From assembly GCF_050908995.1 (NCBI RefSeq), contig NC_135123.1, forward strand, positions 8,060,001 to 8,124,000: 64,000 nucleotides of DNA. The letters run 5' to 3'. Within the stretch, counting starts at the first letter, position 1. Each line of letters starts with the position of its first letter. Positions 12,601-22,989 of the stretch are shown piece after piece. The notes below the pieces were generated by a model that saw only the letters and a program-made list of their open reading frames with translations, did no database searches and was not told the DNA's origin. The DNA comes from Andrena cerasifolii (lineage: Eukaryota > Arthropoda > Insecta > Hymenoptera > Andrenidae). A program made the position numbers and the translations under genes.

Positions 12601-15309
12601 TTAGGGAACTCGTCCTATTGAAAACTTCACGAGTCGATCGTGCTGGTCGCCAGGTACTCAGGAACCAGCGGTGTCCTAAAAATAAGGCACTTTAGGGAAC
12701 GGCGATGATTCGCCTTGAACTTTTGGCCGGTCGAGTTATCGTCTTGTTTGCACCCTGAAAAAGAAAGAAAGGGGAAAGTCTTAGAAGGCATCCTAACGAG
12801 TACTCTTTTCAGCCGAAAGTTAGGCACAGGATGGAGATGTACTTACGCGGTTACGTTAGTGGAAAGGGAGAGAAGGCCAGGCGAAAATGTCCCTGGTTGC
12901 CGACGAGAAACAAAGACGGAATTTGGGTGGCGACGGAACATGTTAGACGGAACGGGTATTCAAATCCGCCCAGAATTCCGATAGCACGATTAATTGTCCT
13001 TAGTTCTCCGAATTACTTCGGAGTCGAGATCCAGTTCGGGCAGCCAGGCTTCTTGACAGAGCGGATTATGGATGTGATCTTTCAAGTTCATTGGCATCGG
13101 GAAGTCAAACGTTTCGACACAGCTCGTATGAGTTTCTCGTGGCGTGGAACCAGTTAAAGCATCTTAACAGCCAAATGGAATACATAATCAAGCTCGTATT
13201 CTTCTTTTCTTTTTATAAATAAACGTGACAGTTAGACACGCGCGAGGAGCTCCGCAGATGGGGAATGAGATACGTTGCTGTACCTTCTGCCATTCTCCTT
13301 GTTGACGATTGTACTATGTACGACACGAAAATTTACGATCGTTTCAGGGAATCGCTCAGGTCCTCCGTCGGCCGACGATTCCACGGAAAAGAAGCCTTGA
13401 CCCAATCCCGGGGAACATTGTGTCGCGTATCAGGTCCAGGCATTGGCCATTAGTGCACCGCCTTCTAAACGTTTCAGATCATCGTATGATAGTTCAGAAC
13501 GGACGTATACACGGGAATGCTATTAACACGGGGGCAATAGATAATTCGGGGGACAAAACTGTTGTTAGTTTGCTGTCAACGTTGCCGGGCGAGACGCGGC
13601 GTGATTTATACAACACCTTGGACAGTCATCGGATCCTTGGGGAAAGTCGCCGAAACCACGGGCGTCGATTAAAATTACGATACACCCGAGGGAAGCTATC
13701 AGGCTGGTATTTAATTACGTCACCTATAAGTTAATTCGTACCCGTAACTGTTCGATCGAGACAGCTGAATGAGAAGCGGAGAGAAAGACGAGGCGAGATA
13801 CGCGCGATAAGAGGCAGCCGTTGGATTTCGTTTCCCGCAACAAGCAGCAGGCGGCTCAGGTTCAGTGACGTTAACATAAAGGAAAGTACTCGGGTGTCGA
13901 CAAAACCGAATCCACGACATGATCGACACGACGCCGCTTCGGGCTCGAAGGGTCTTAAGAGCGAACCAAGGACACGACACCAGTCTCGGGCCACTTTTCT
14001 GGCTGCTGGTTAGTGACCCGGGCCCATCCCCGGAGCACCAACGTTTCGATTATGGTCCATGGAGTTCGGGAGGACTCTAAGCTCCCTCTCCCTGTTCCTC
14101 TTTATTTCTCTCTCCCTTTTTTATTTCCTCCGGCTCTTTCTCTCTACTCCTCCGTTCCTACGAGGGATATCGGTGCCTATCTTCGCTATTTATCGCTCTC
14201 CATCTTCGCGTGGGCGTCTCATGAATAAATACAATTCCCTTAATTATTAGAGGTGCATCGCTGGTAGGCCGCATTGCTAAAGATTACGGATTCCGCGCGC
14301 TTTTCTCCCTATCGTCGCTGGGGTGGCTCGAGCATCGCAGCAACGTTACGTTCAAGTACACGGAACCGGCCGTCAAGATTAAAACTAACACTTATCCGCC
14401 ACTAAATAAAACATAGAAGTTTATTCCGCGTGATGTATTAAAGAACGCGGATACGCGTGCTCGGCGAAACGCTCGCGTGACCGGTCGTGCAACCAGAAGG
14501 CTGCAGGATTCTCGGTGGACAAAAGGTAAAACACATTGTAAACAATCGTTGAATCGAACACCTGAGAGCCGTGGTGTATCCCTGCAGCGTAAATGCGTGC
14601 GTAAATTGACCGAGCCCGCGTTATCGTGTCATTAACTCGAGAGCGGTGCGTCGTAAACGCAGATAGGCCAGGACGCATCGCGGACTGGGGCTCGCGAGCA
14701 TTAACAATCGCGAGTGATTGTCTGGACGATGGTCACCAACGGATCCTTACTCAACTTCGATCCGCTCTTTCGCGACGCTTCACGACCGTGGCGTAGATGA
14801 AGCGGTGCGATTAGTCGGTCCACATGAACGAGCGACTTCAAAATATCCTTTAATCTTCTTACTACTTGTTTCGCTGTATTTCCTTCTTCCTTGATTCCTC
14901 GTCTGGATGTAATGACACCTGAATCATTAAAACTTATTTCAATAGGAAAGTGGGGACTTGTTTCCTTGTAATTTGAGGCGGATAAATAAAGGGAACGAAA
15001 ACATACAGCGAATTAATGACTCTGAGAATCCTCAAACCGCGGAGGCCTCGCGCTGAAGCAATGCGTCATCGCAAAGTTATTTTTACAATAAGTACGAAAA
15101 AGAGACGAGACGTACGGAGCGGCGTTCGGTTGGAGCCGATCGGAAAACTCTGCCACCGACACAATCGGCGTTTACGTAATTCAAGTAGAAAAAAAAAGAA
15201 ATGAAGGGCAATTTCTTCGATGTCTCGTCAAAGGAGATAACTGTCGTTCACAGATGCATCTGTCGCAAGCAGATTTCAACCCCCACGAGGAAGGATCCAC
15301 GACGCCGCG
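9673..15309. other. Intergenic region between Cht10 and Pdf
   Basis: About 5.6 kb of moderately GC-rich sequence containing many short unrelated open frames on both strands. None shows a domain, a splice pattern or paired exons that I can support. It must hold the Cht10 promoter and probably a non-coding first exon of Cht10, because the start codon at 9672 directly follows a TTTGCAG acceptor. No repeat array or clear transposon end was seen. Confidence 0.6.
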
Positions 15310-15317
15310 TATAAAAG
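15310..15317 (+). promoter_or_regulatory. TATA box of Pdf
   Basis: TATAAAAG lies about 30 nt before the likely transcript start near 15340. The first exon, non-coding, runs to a GTAAGC donor after 15412. Insect neuropeptide genes commonly use TATA promoters. Confidence 0.7.
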
Positions 15318-15438
15318 TATCGTGCCCTGCCGGAGCTTAGGGCACATCCAGCTTGCACGTCCAACAGGAACAGTTATTGCATTCGCAGCACCCGCTTCAC
15401 TGAGGAGAAACAGTAAGCCGCTTAAAATTGTAATCCCC

Positions 15439-15444
15439 CACGTG
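15439..15444. promoter_or_regulatory. CACGTG E-box in the first intron of Pdf
   Basis: A palindromic canonical E-box 27 nt inside the first intron. CLOCK/CYCLE and related bHLH factors bind this core. Pdf is a clock-output gene, so the site is a candidate for rhythmic control. The match is seen; the function is inferred. Confidence 0.4.
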
Positions 15445-15565
15445 TACACTTATTTTCATAATTATACAAAAGTCTGTCTCATACTTAACTATCGCGCGAT
15501 TAAAAGGGAAAGCTTTATCGGCGAGGATTTTATCATCTTCTGTGTGGTGTTTTCAGGAATAAGAC

Positions 15566-15938
15566 ATGGCTTCGATCAAGTGCATGATCGTCTTGATCGC
15601 GATTCTGGGAATCTCCTACGACGCGTTGGGGGCGATCGAGGACCCGGAGAGGAATCTCTTGGGACTAAGCATCCCGTACGGCCGAGGAGTGGTAAACAGA
15701 TGCACATACAATATTAATGAACATTTATAGAATAGGATGATTTCTCGTTTGAAACAACTTTCGACGAAAAACACGACCTGGCTTCAGGAAATGTAGGAAG
15801 TTATGGTTTCAGGATAACGAGCTGCAACTTGCAAGGCTGCTGCTGTTACCTCCCCGCCTGTATCATCCTAAACGCAATTCCGAACTCATAAACTCGCTGC
15901 TGGGCTTACCGAAGAACATGAATAACGCTGGAAAATAA
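15566..15938 (+). CDS. Pdf: Pigment-dispersing factor neuropeptide precursor
   Basis: Precursor of the circadian neuropeptide PDF, released by clock neurons and acting on a class B GPCR. Coding exons are 15566-15691 (phase 0, donor GTAAAC) and 15813-15938; a non-coding first exon ends at 15412. The 83-residue product opens with a signal peptide (MASIKCMIVLIAILGISYDA). It continues with a PDF-associated peptide region, then a Lys-Arg cleavage site and the mature peptide NSELINSLLGLPKNMNNA, and ends in Gly-Lys-stop. The Gly gives C-terminal amidation. The mature sequence matches the hymenopteran PDF I recall. An AATAAA polyadenylation-type signal overlaps the stop codon (15934-15939). Small, complete and clean. 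Confidence 0.96.
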
Positions 15939-16316
15939 AAGTTCTCGGATGAATCGCTGTTGGAGACTCTATTATAATTAATGAATCTTAATGTAAACGG
16001 AGCTATGCTTTATTCATCATGTACATTTCGAAGAATCTCCCGGGCTTGTAACGTGTCGAACTCAATAAAGGTAAAAAAATATTGCGTCGTTGATATCTCC
16101 TCAATCCCTCACCTGTTGGCAGCTCTAACGATTGTCGGTCACTTCTCATAAATACTTGAACAAAGTAAAACGAAGCGTATAAACATAAAAATGTTCCACG
16201 ACCAAGCAACTTTCCTCTGTTAAACTTGTAACATTTTTTAATCGTGTGCACGCTTTTCATTGAATATTATGAACCAAGTGCGGAACACCAAGTATTATGA
16301 AATTTATGTACAAAGT
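15939..16316. other. Intergenic gap between Pdf and the Cdk11 remnant
   Basis: AT-rich sequence holding the Pdf 3' end and the downstream flank of the convergent Cdk11 remnant. No gene or repeat recognised. Confidence 0.5.
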
Positions 16317-18470
16317 TCATTTCGTAGAAAAGCACACGGGAGGCTGCCTTCCGCCTTCCGCGAAACCCATGTGAAACCCGGAATTGCTCGAATCAGCATC
16401 ATCTCCGTCTCCTAGTTGTTTGTACTCTTTTCCTCCGCTCGGTGGTTTCGGGAAGCGTTCGCTGTTCGAACTCCGAGCTCTGATTTCGCTGGCTACGTAG
16501 GAAACATCCGCGGTTCGATCGGTAAAGGTGCTTCCGCGAAGTAGCCGTGCTTTAGCGCGTCCTCCGCTGTTGGGAGTCGTACGTGAGAAACCTGCAAATA
16601 CATTTAAGAGACGATAGAGAATAAAGTGCGATTCCGACACAAAATTGCTACGCGACGGAGAAAATATACTTATTCAACAGCAAGACGCCCAGATCCGACA
16701 TCGATAAGTGGCCAGGGGATTCCCCGTCGGAGTGATCAGACTTGGCTAATCGATCGACGGATAAGGGGCTTGGATTATTGTAATCAGATCCGTCATTCGA
16801 TTCAGCGTTAGAGCCTTTGTTCGAATCGTTCGACTCGTCATCGTCCTCGCTGCTTGATTCAGATGAATCGGAAGAATGTCTATCGGAAGATCTTTCGCGT
16901 ATACTTCTTTGGCCATCGGACGAATGTCTGGACCTACGAAACAAATACTTCAAAGATATACAATAATTTCCTTTAATTCGTTCAAGCATATAATCTTACT
17001 CTATGGATTTGGAACAAACTTCATCCGAATGGATGGGACTTGGACTTTCGTCCGACAGTTCCACGATAGAAGGGTCTTGACTGGTGTTTGGGACTCAGCA
17101 GCCGCTTTTCTCCTCTCTTCATTCGTCGCGCTTCCAACTCCATTCTAGAAACTTCTTTTCTCCTGACCATTTCCGTGTCGGCTTCCAATAATCTTTCTTT
17201 CCTCAGCTCTTGTTCCGTCATCTCCTTCGGATCCTTCGTCTGTATCTGTATTTCATTGATTTCCATTTCATCCGCTTCCTCCGTAACGATCTCCATCGCT
17301 TCGCGCAACTGTTTCTCCCGGTGCTCTTTCTCCCGTTCCGCTTTCTCTCTGTCCCTATCGCGGAGTCTGTCGTGCTTGTGCGATCTCTTGTGACGCTGCT
17401 CGCTTCTCTCGGGCCGTTCCATCAGCTCCGTTTCCGAATATTGCTCCTCCATCGCCCTCATGTGCCTGTGCTCCTCCATGCGAATTTCACGACGTTCCCA
17501 TACATCGTCTCCAATAGCACGGATCTCGCGACGCTCTCGCATACCTTCCATTCGCATTTCCCGGCGCTCGTGCGTATCGCGCAAGTCACGAGAGTCGTCC
17601 AGACGAATTTCCCGCCGAGTTTCTGCTCTGTAATCTCGAATATCCCGCGAATCCTCTCGCCTCTCTCGTCTCTTATCCAGCAATCTGTAAATAAAATATT
17701 ATAATAGACAATGGTATAATCGCACAATGAGCCAAAAGTTACGCAGCAAGTAAATATACCGCTTCAAATATCTCAAATCTTCTATACCTTTCTTTCTCTC
17801 AAATCCTCCAAAATACGATCTCCGGTGCTCCATTCTTTCCTATCGTGTCTAGATTCTCTATGACCATCTATTCTTTCTAACCATACCATTCTCTCTCTCT
17901 GTCCCTTTTAGATCCATCGGAGCACTCTGGCCTCTCTAAAAGGTCCGCTCCATGTCTAAGGTTCCAGTGCTTGTCCCTGTGCCTGTCCTCCCAGAATCGT
18001 GGTGCCTAGACTTTCGTTCCTTCTCTTCCCTATGGTCCCTCCTATTGTCGTTCTTATCTCTCCTTCTCGTCGAGTTAGACTTGTGATGTCTGACGACAGC
18101 CTGCGGTGGCTTTATGTCCAGAGAATCGGCAGTATCTCCGCCATCCTCCCCTGAAAAGCTATAAGTATACTTTTCTCGAAATGAAAAAAGCATGATTCGT
18201 CAGGCACAACCAAATAGTGAAAGAATGTGAGTTCGAAGAAAACTTATCCCTGCATCGAGGATTTAAAGTAACATTGCTTGTGGGGATGATGAAATATTCT
18301 TTGACTGTTCGAAGTTAAAAGTTACGGTCGGAGATTAGAATCTAATTATTTAACGACGAATTATTCGTTACCTAAAATCATCCATATCCTTCGAGGGGCT
18401 TTTCTTTACTTCTCCGTCTTCACTTTGATTATCAATATCCATGTCAAATCTATTTTCTGACATGTTACGA
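16317..18470 (-). pseudogene. Kinase-less, frame-broken copy of cyclin-dependent kinase 11 (Pitslre)
   Basis: The order of pieces follows CDK11. They are a start exon (MSENRFDMDIDNQSEDGE, from 18462), an exon with DSLDIKPPQ and HHKSNSTRRRDK (to 17936), a piece with ERKEWSTGDRILEDLRERK, a long Arg/Glu-rich exon (17021-17683), an acidic Ser exon (16671-16935), and a last exon (16317-16593). The last exon carries AEDALKHGYFAEAPLPIEP, RMFPT and then KEYKQLGDGDD and GFHMGF. In intact CDK11 about 300 residues of kinase lie before the last exon; here only an intron of under 80 nt does. The last exon needs several frames and has TAG (16493-16495) where the family has Trp in FPTWPAKSE. Further frame breaks occur near 17090 and 17970, and the first two exons do not join in phase. 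I therefore call a truncated duplicate rather than a working gene. An assembly deletion is the main alternative. Confidence 0.65.
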
Positions 18471-18850
18471 GTGAAGGTGGAATTTATACAGCCGTCGTCA
18501 CAGGCACGATCCGAGTCGAACGTTTGAAGCTCGCGCGAAGGAAGATGGGTGAACGCTTGTCGGGGCGAGACGAGTCGCGTCCGAGGTCTATCCGTGCCTA
18601 ACGACAGTCGTGTCGTTCAAGCCAGGACCTACATAACATATGGAAACGCGTGCACAGAGACGACAGAACAACGATCAGTCGTTCAATCGGCGGGCACCTG
18701 CGACTGTTTCGGATTTTTAAGTCGGCCGACTGTCACAGGATTTAGTGATCCTCTAGGTGTAGTGATCGGAAAATGTGTTCCGCGCTTTCTATTGGTCGAC
18801 GCAATTAGGGTCTAAACCGGAAGTAGAGAGAGCAAAAGAAACTGTAAAAA

Positions 18851-18927
18851 AGAGACAGAAATACTGATAGAAAGAGACAGAAATACTGACAGAAAGAGAA
18901 AGAAATACTGATAGAAAGAGATAGATA
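18851..18927. repeat. 22-bp minisatellite, about 3.5 copies
   Basis: Purine-rich unit of the form AGAGACAGAAATACTGATAG repeated with few changes. It is bracketed by inverted 11-bp sequences AAACCGGAAGT (near 18813) and ACTTCCGGTTT (near 18944), which suggests a small inverted-repeat element. Confidence 0.7.
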
Positions 18928-19147
18928 AACGTTTAGGTTATGTTACTTCCGGTTTTGCTCCAAAATCACTAACAGGATTTGCGCACGACTGTCGTACGAC
19001 TTAAAGTCGTATGTGTAGCCTAGCCCTAACTTTCACTACGCATCCACCCATTTAAAAGCGACCCTTTCGAGCGTTTCGAGGGTTCTGAGGTGCTGCAATG
19101 CGCGCTGCAGATGCGTAGACGTGGCTTTAGTGTAACATTCCTGAATT

Positions 19148-19162
19148 TGACCTTGACCTTGA
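19148..19162. promoter_or_regulatory. Two overlapping TGACCTTGA sites
   Basis: TGACCTTGACCTTGA contains two copies of the reverse complement of TCAAGGTCA, the monomer site of FTZ-F1/ERR-type nuclear receptors. It lies about 590 bp upstream of the gene starting at 19748. The match is seen; use as an enhancer is inference. Confidence 0.3.
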
Positions 19163-19747
19163 CCGTCACCTTGCCCGACGGACATTCACCTTTCTCAATG
19201 TGATCGGCACAATAGGAATAAAGTCTCTATAAACACTCGTACACATGCGAGAGGGCAGTTAATTAAAGAGCACGTTCAAAATTGATAGCTTTCAAGTTAT
19301 AGTTCGTTCAGCATTGGCTACTTGTTTCAATTATTTCCTTCAACTGTTCTCACATCCGTATTACTAAACAAGTAGTATTTAAACGAAACATTTTGGTTCT
19401 TGTTGTCCGCGATGGATTAGTGATTATCTACATATCGCGTTTTCTGTGGAGAAGAATGCATATTCTTTAAAATTCTTGCCTTCCTTATATTAGTTTCCTC
19501 GGTACTTCTTGTACGTATCTTTTATGAATTAATACTAATTACTTAAAGCATTTAATCATCGTAATAGTTCGAGGGGGTGTGCTATGACGTCAATTGAAAC
19601 CAAAACTACATTGTATAAGTACGTACATATCTTTTGATTGGACGAATCTCTATTCTGGAATCATGACATTGATGCTCGGCGAGTGAGCTGTATAAAAGTA
19701 AAACGAAGAACAAGCGATCTGCGTTAAAGGAATTACTAACAATAAAA

Positions 19748-22700
19748 ATGATTGACTTCATAGAAGAATGTATCGCTAATAACTTGTATCTCGAACACAT
19801 TCTCGAAGAAAATGGTAAATAGAACAATCGAGTTCTTGGTTAACTCCCAACAATTTTACTACGATTTCACGGCTTTTCATCCTTCTTGTATTCGTAGATG
19901 TAACGCTAATGTATGCAGACATTCGCAGTGTAACAGAAGATGGTGTGCCAATTCGAAAGTTATTTATCAGTAACTTAGCGGAGAGGGTTTGTATTTACAC
20001 ATATGCCTTGCTATTTTAGCGTTCAATTGAATTTAAGTACAGGGTGTGGCTACAATGATAGTACAAACATGAACGGAGTGATTCTTTTGCGAAGCCTTTT
20101 TACAGAAGACTCCTTGTTTCGAGGAAATTCGTTTCGAAAGTCTCTCGAGTACTCGTGCGCTTGAGTAACAATTTGTTCCTATCCCTCTTTAGATCAGCAT
20201 CCTTTCTCAGACTCACAATTGTATACACCGAAGCGGTCGCTTAATCTGTTTCAACAATTAATAACTCAAGAGATATTGGAATCAATCAAAGAATCCGTAC
20301 GTACAACGGGAACTACACTCATATAGTTTATAAAAAAAAATCAAATTTGATTTCGGACCTGCTGTTCCATAGTTACACCTTCGACCAGCTCGCGTGGGGA
20401 GACGTAGAAAATTAATTAATATACTATAATTTATGAATGTTTTCCTATCTATTTTTTTTGTATAGTCTCTTAAGATAACATACTAAAAGTAGGTAATAAA
20501 AATTTTCTATGAAAACTGTAAATTATTCCTGAAAAAAAATCTTAAAAATGGCTTACTTTTCCGGCCGTCACAGTGGTGTTCCCCCTTAACTGAACAAACT
20601 AATAAATGCAGCTTTTCAACAGTTATTGTACTTTCCTGGATTTTGCGATTGACATTATCAATATTCATAAAGTGTACGCACACTTTCGTCGCCGTTCAAA
20701 TGCCTGAAAAATAAAATCTTGTATAAAAAGGTTTTCATTCCCCGTCTTCGATCTACTTTGCTCGTACCGTCATTATCGCCATACATTATATGAGCGCGCA
20801 AAGTAATGACGTAATTGTATTTTTTTTTAGACTACGTATAAGAATCTTACAAAACTGTTTTCCAAATATGGGAACGTTGAAAGTTGTTTCTTACGGAGAA
20901 ATCCAGAAAGAAAGAACTATGCATTCGTCACGTTTGACAATGCGGAAGCAGCTGTAAGGTAAAGACGGAATGAAAATGAAGATGAAATTATACGTCAAAG
21001 GACTTTAGCGTTGATAGAATATGATCTGTAGAGCTAGACGCGAAGATATAAGGCTCCACAACAGAAATTTAAGAGTTGAGCCCGCTGATTCTTGGCATCA
21101 ACCAGAGAGCATGGAAAATCAATATTATAGTAGAGATTGGCAACGGTCTGACAGAAAACAGTCCAACGAGCAATGCAATCAAGATTACGTACAAAGCGAC
21201 GTTTGTACGGGCACTAGCATTCAAACATTAAACGACGACTGCTTGATACATATATTTCTTCAGTTGCCAATTATAGACAGAATTAGCATAGAAAGGGGTA
21301 AACATTTATTTATAATTCTTTCTCATGGGCAAATGGCATTTGAAAAATTGATTCTTCGATGATTACAGTATGCAAACGATGGAGAGCAGTGAGCCAAGAA
21401 TCTTGGTGCAGTGTAAAGAGATTGGATTTATTGGACAGCGGAGAAATCAATACAAATATCCTTCACAAAGTGTTGCTGCGGTGCGGTCGATTTTTAACGG
21501 AGATAAACTTATCCCAAGTTCGCTGTCCGTTAAGTCAAAGCACGCTGACCATAATTGGGAAATTGTGCCCTAATTTACAAAGGCTGGATGTCACTACTCT
21601 GACTGTTTCCGCGGCAGGTATCAATTCGTTAACGAATAATTGTCATGACATTACAAAGTTTAGTCTAGGCTCCACCACCTCTATGTGCGACAAGGATCTG
21701 CAAAAGTTATTTCAAATGAATCAGAAGCTACGATATCTTAAAGTAGTTACCGGTAAAATACGCGGAACGTGTCTATTACATTTGCCATTGGAGAGAATGG
21801 AGGAAGTAGTTTTACAAAAATGTACTTGCTTACGGGCATACTGTTTGTCTAAGGTAAAATATGTAAATAGATATCTCTTTACTCTGCCTTCCATAGGACG
21901 TTCGGCGACGGACAGTAGAAAATGAAATGGATGGGTCCTGCGTGGCTAACTAAGGGGGAAATCATGTTTGAAATGTGTCTTTCGTACTTTTTCAGGCGAT
22001 TGAGAAATTATGCAATCTGAAGAATCTCGTGATACATAAATGCCTGGGAATCTCTCACAATGTCATCCAAGCTATCGGTACTTACTGTACCAGTTTAAAG
22101 ACGTTAGAACTTTCCGACATTTCTTATTTAATACAATCAAACGATATGCTGTATATCGCGCAACTGACTAATCTCGAAGTTTTAAAAATCAACACGAATA
22201 TTGTCGTCACGGACGAGCTTCTCAGTAATTTGGCATTGAAATGCCAACAACTTACTTACATAGATATAACTGGTAAGTTGGTCGTTCTGTCAGTAATTCG
22301 TATACACACGAGGTGTATGGCGCAAAATGTGTTAGGCCGGGTACAGACTAGAGGCACGAACGCGAACGTTCAACACTTGCATGTTTATTCTGCCTCGGCT
22401 TGCCTCGTTCGCGTTCGTGCCTCAAGTCTGTACCCGGCCTAAATAAATCGTATTCTCCGATATTGCTTTTTGCGTTTTTAAATCACCCGTAAAAATGAAT
22501 CTGGTAACTGGTATTCAAAACCTTTTTTTGTACTCTAAATAGGGAAGGAGTTGTGACGAAGAATATTTCTTATTGATCCTCTAATGAAATAATTTCTTAT
22601 ATGTTGCAGAATGCGATTTCGTTACGAATGTGGGTATAGCGGCCATAGCCACGTTACCGAAATTAGAAGTGTTAATAATGAATTCCTTGTGTCAAGTGAC

Positions 22701-22989
22701 GGACACAAATTTACGAGACATGTGTAATCTGAAGAGATTAGAGTGTCGCGCATGCAATTTTACAGATAAAACAGTTATGGAACTTATAGCATCAGCGCCA
22801 CGATTGGAGTTACTGGATTTATCATTTTGTGGCGGCATCACAAATCTCACATTGAAGAAAGCTGCCGCCGTTACTGTTAACCGAACCAATATTATAATTT
22901 TGAAAATATTCGTCGGTGGGACTACTGTAAATTTACGAACGTTCGACGAAGTGTCGCCGTTTTTGCAAATAGTCAATGTACTTTTCTAG
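19748..22989 (+). CDS. RRM and F-box/leucine-rich-repeat protein (EEED8.10-like)
   Basis: Predicted substrate receptor joining RNA recognition to SCF-type ubiquitin ligase binding. Exons are 19748-19814, 19898-19986, 20831-20958, 21032-21297, 21369-21853, 21996-22272 and 22610-22989; every phase closes and the total gives 563 residues. An RRM spans about residues 38-95, with RNP2 RKLFISNLAER and RNP1 KNYAFVTF. A basic linker (AVRARREDIRLHNRNLRV, then DSWHQPES) follows. An F-box (LNDDCLIHIFLQLPIIDRISIERV, then CKRWRAVS) comes next, then leucine-rich repeats with LxxLxxxxCxxIT-type units (LELLDLSFCGGITNLTL). This RRM + F-box pairing is that of the C. elegans protein EEED8.10 and its arthropod relatives. 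Exon 4 was started at 21032 rather than at the nearby ATG (21021) because only that acceptor keeps frame. Targets are unknown. Confidence 0.85.
22333..22441. mobile_element. Hairpin MITE in the last intron of the RRM/F-box gene
   Basis: 36-bp arms (22333-22368 and 22406-22441) starting TAGGCCGGGTACAGACT are almost perfect inverted repeats around a 37-bp loop. It lies wholly inside intron 22273-22609. No transposase is present. Confidence 0.8.

Larger units (their letters stand above)
18471..19747. other. Intergenic region with short repeats
   Basis: Contains a short minisatellite (18851-18927) flanked by inverted AAACCGGAAGT / ACTTCCGGTTT ends, and overlapping TGACCTTGA sites (19148-19162). 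The rest is unassigned and must include the promoter of the RRM/F-box gene starting at 19748. Confidence 0.5.

Noticed and set aside
21021..21031. ATG at 21021 as the start of a separate F-box gene
   Set aside because: An acceptor at 21030-21031 joins the RRM exons in frame and restores a linker typical of the family.
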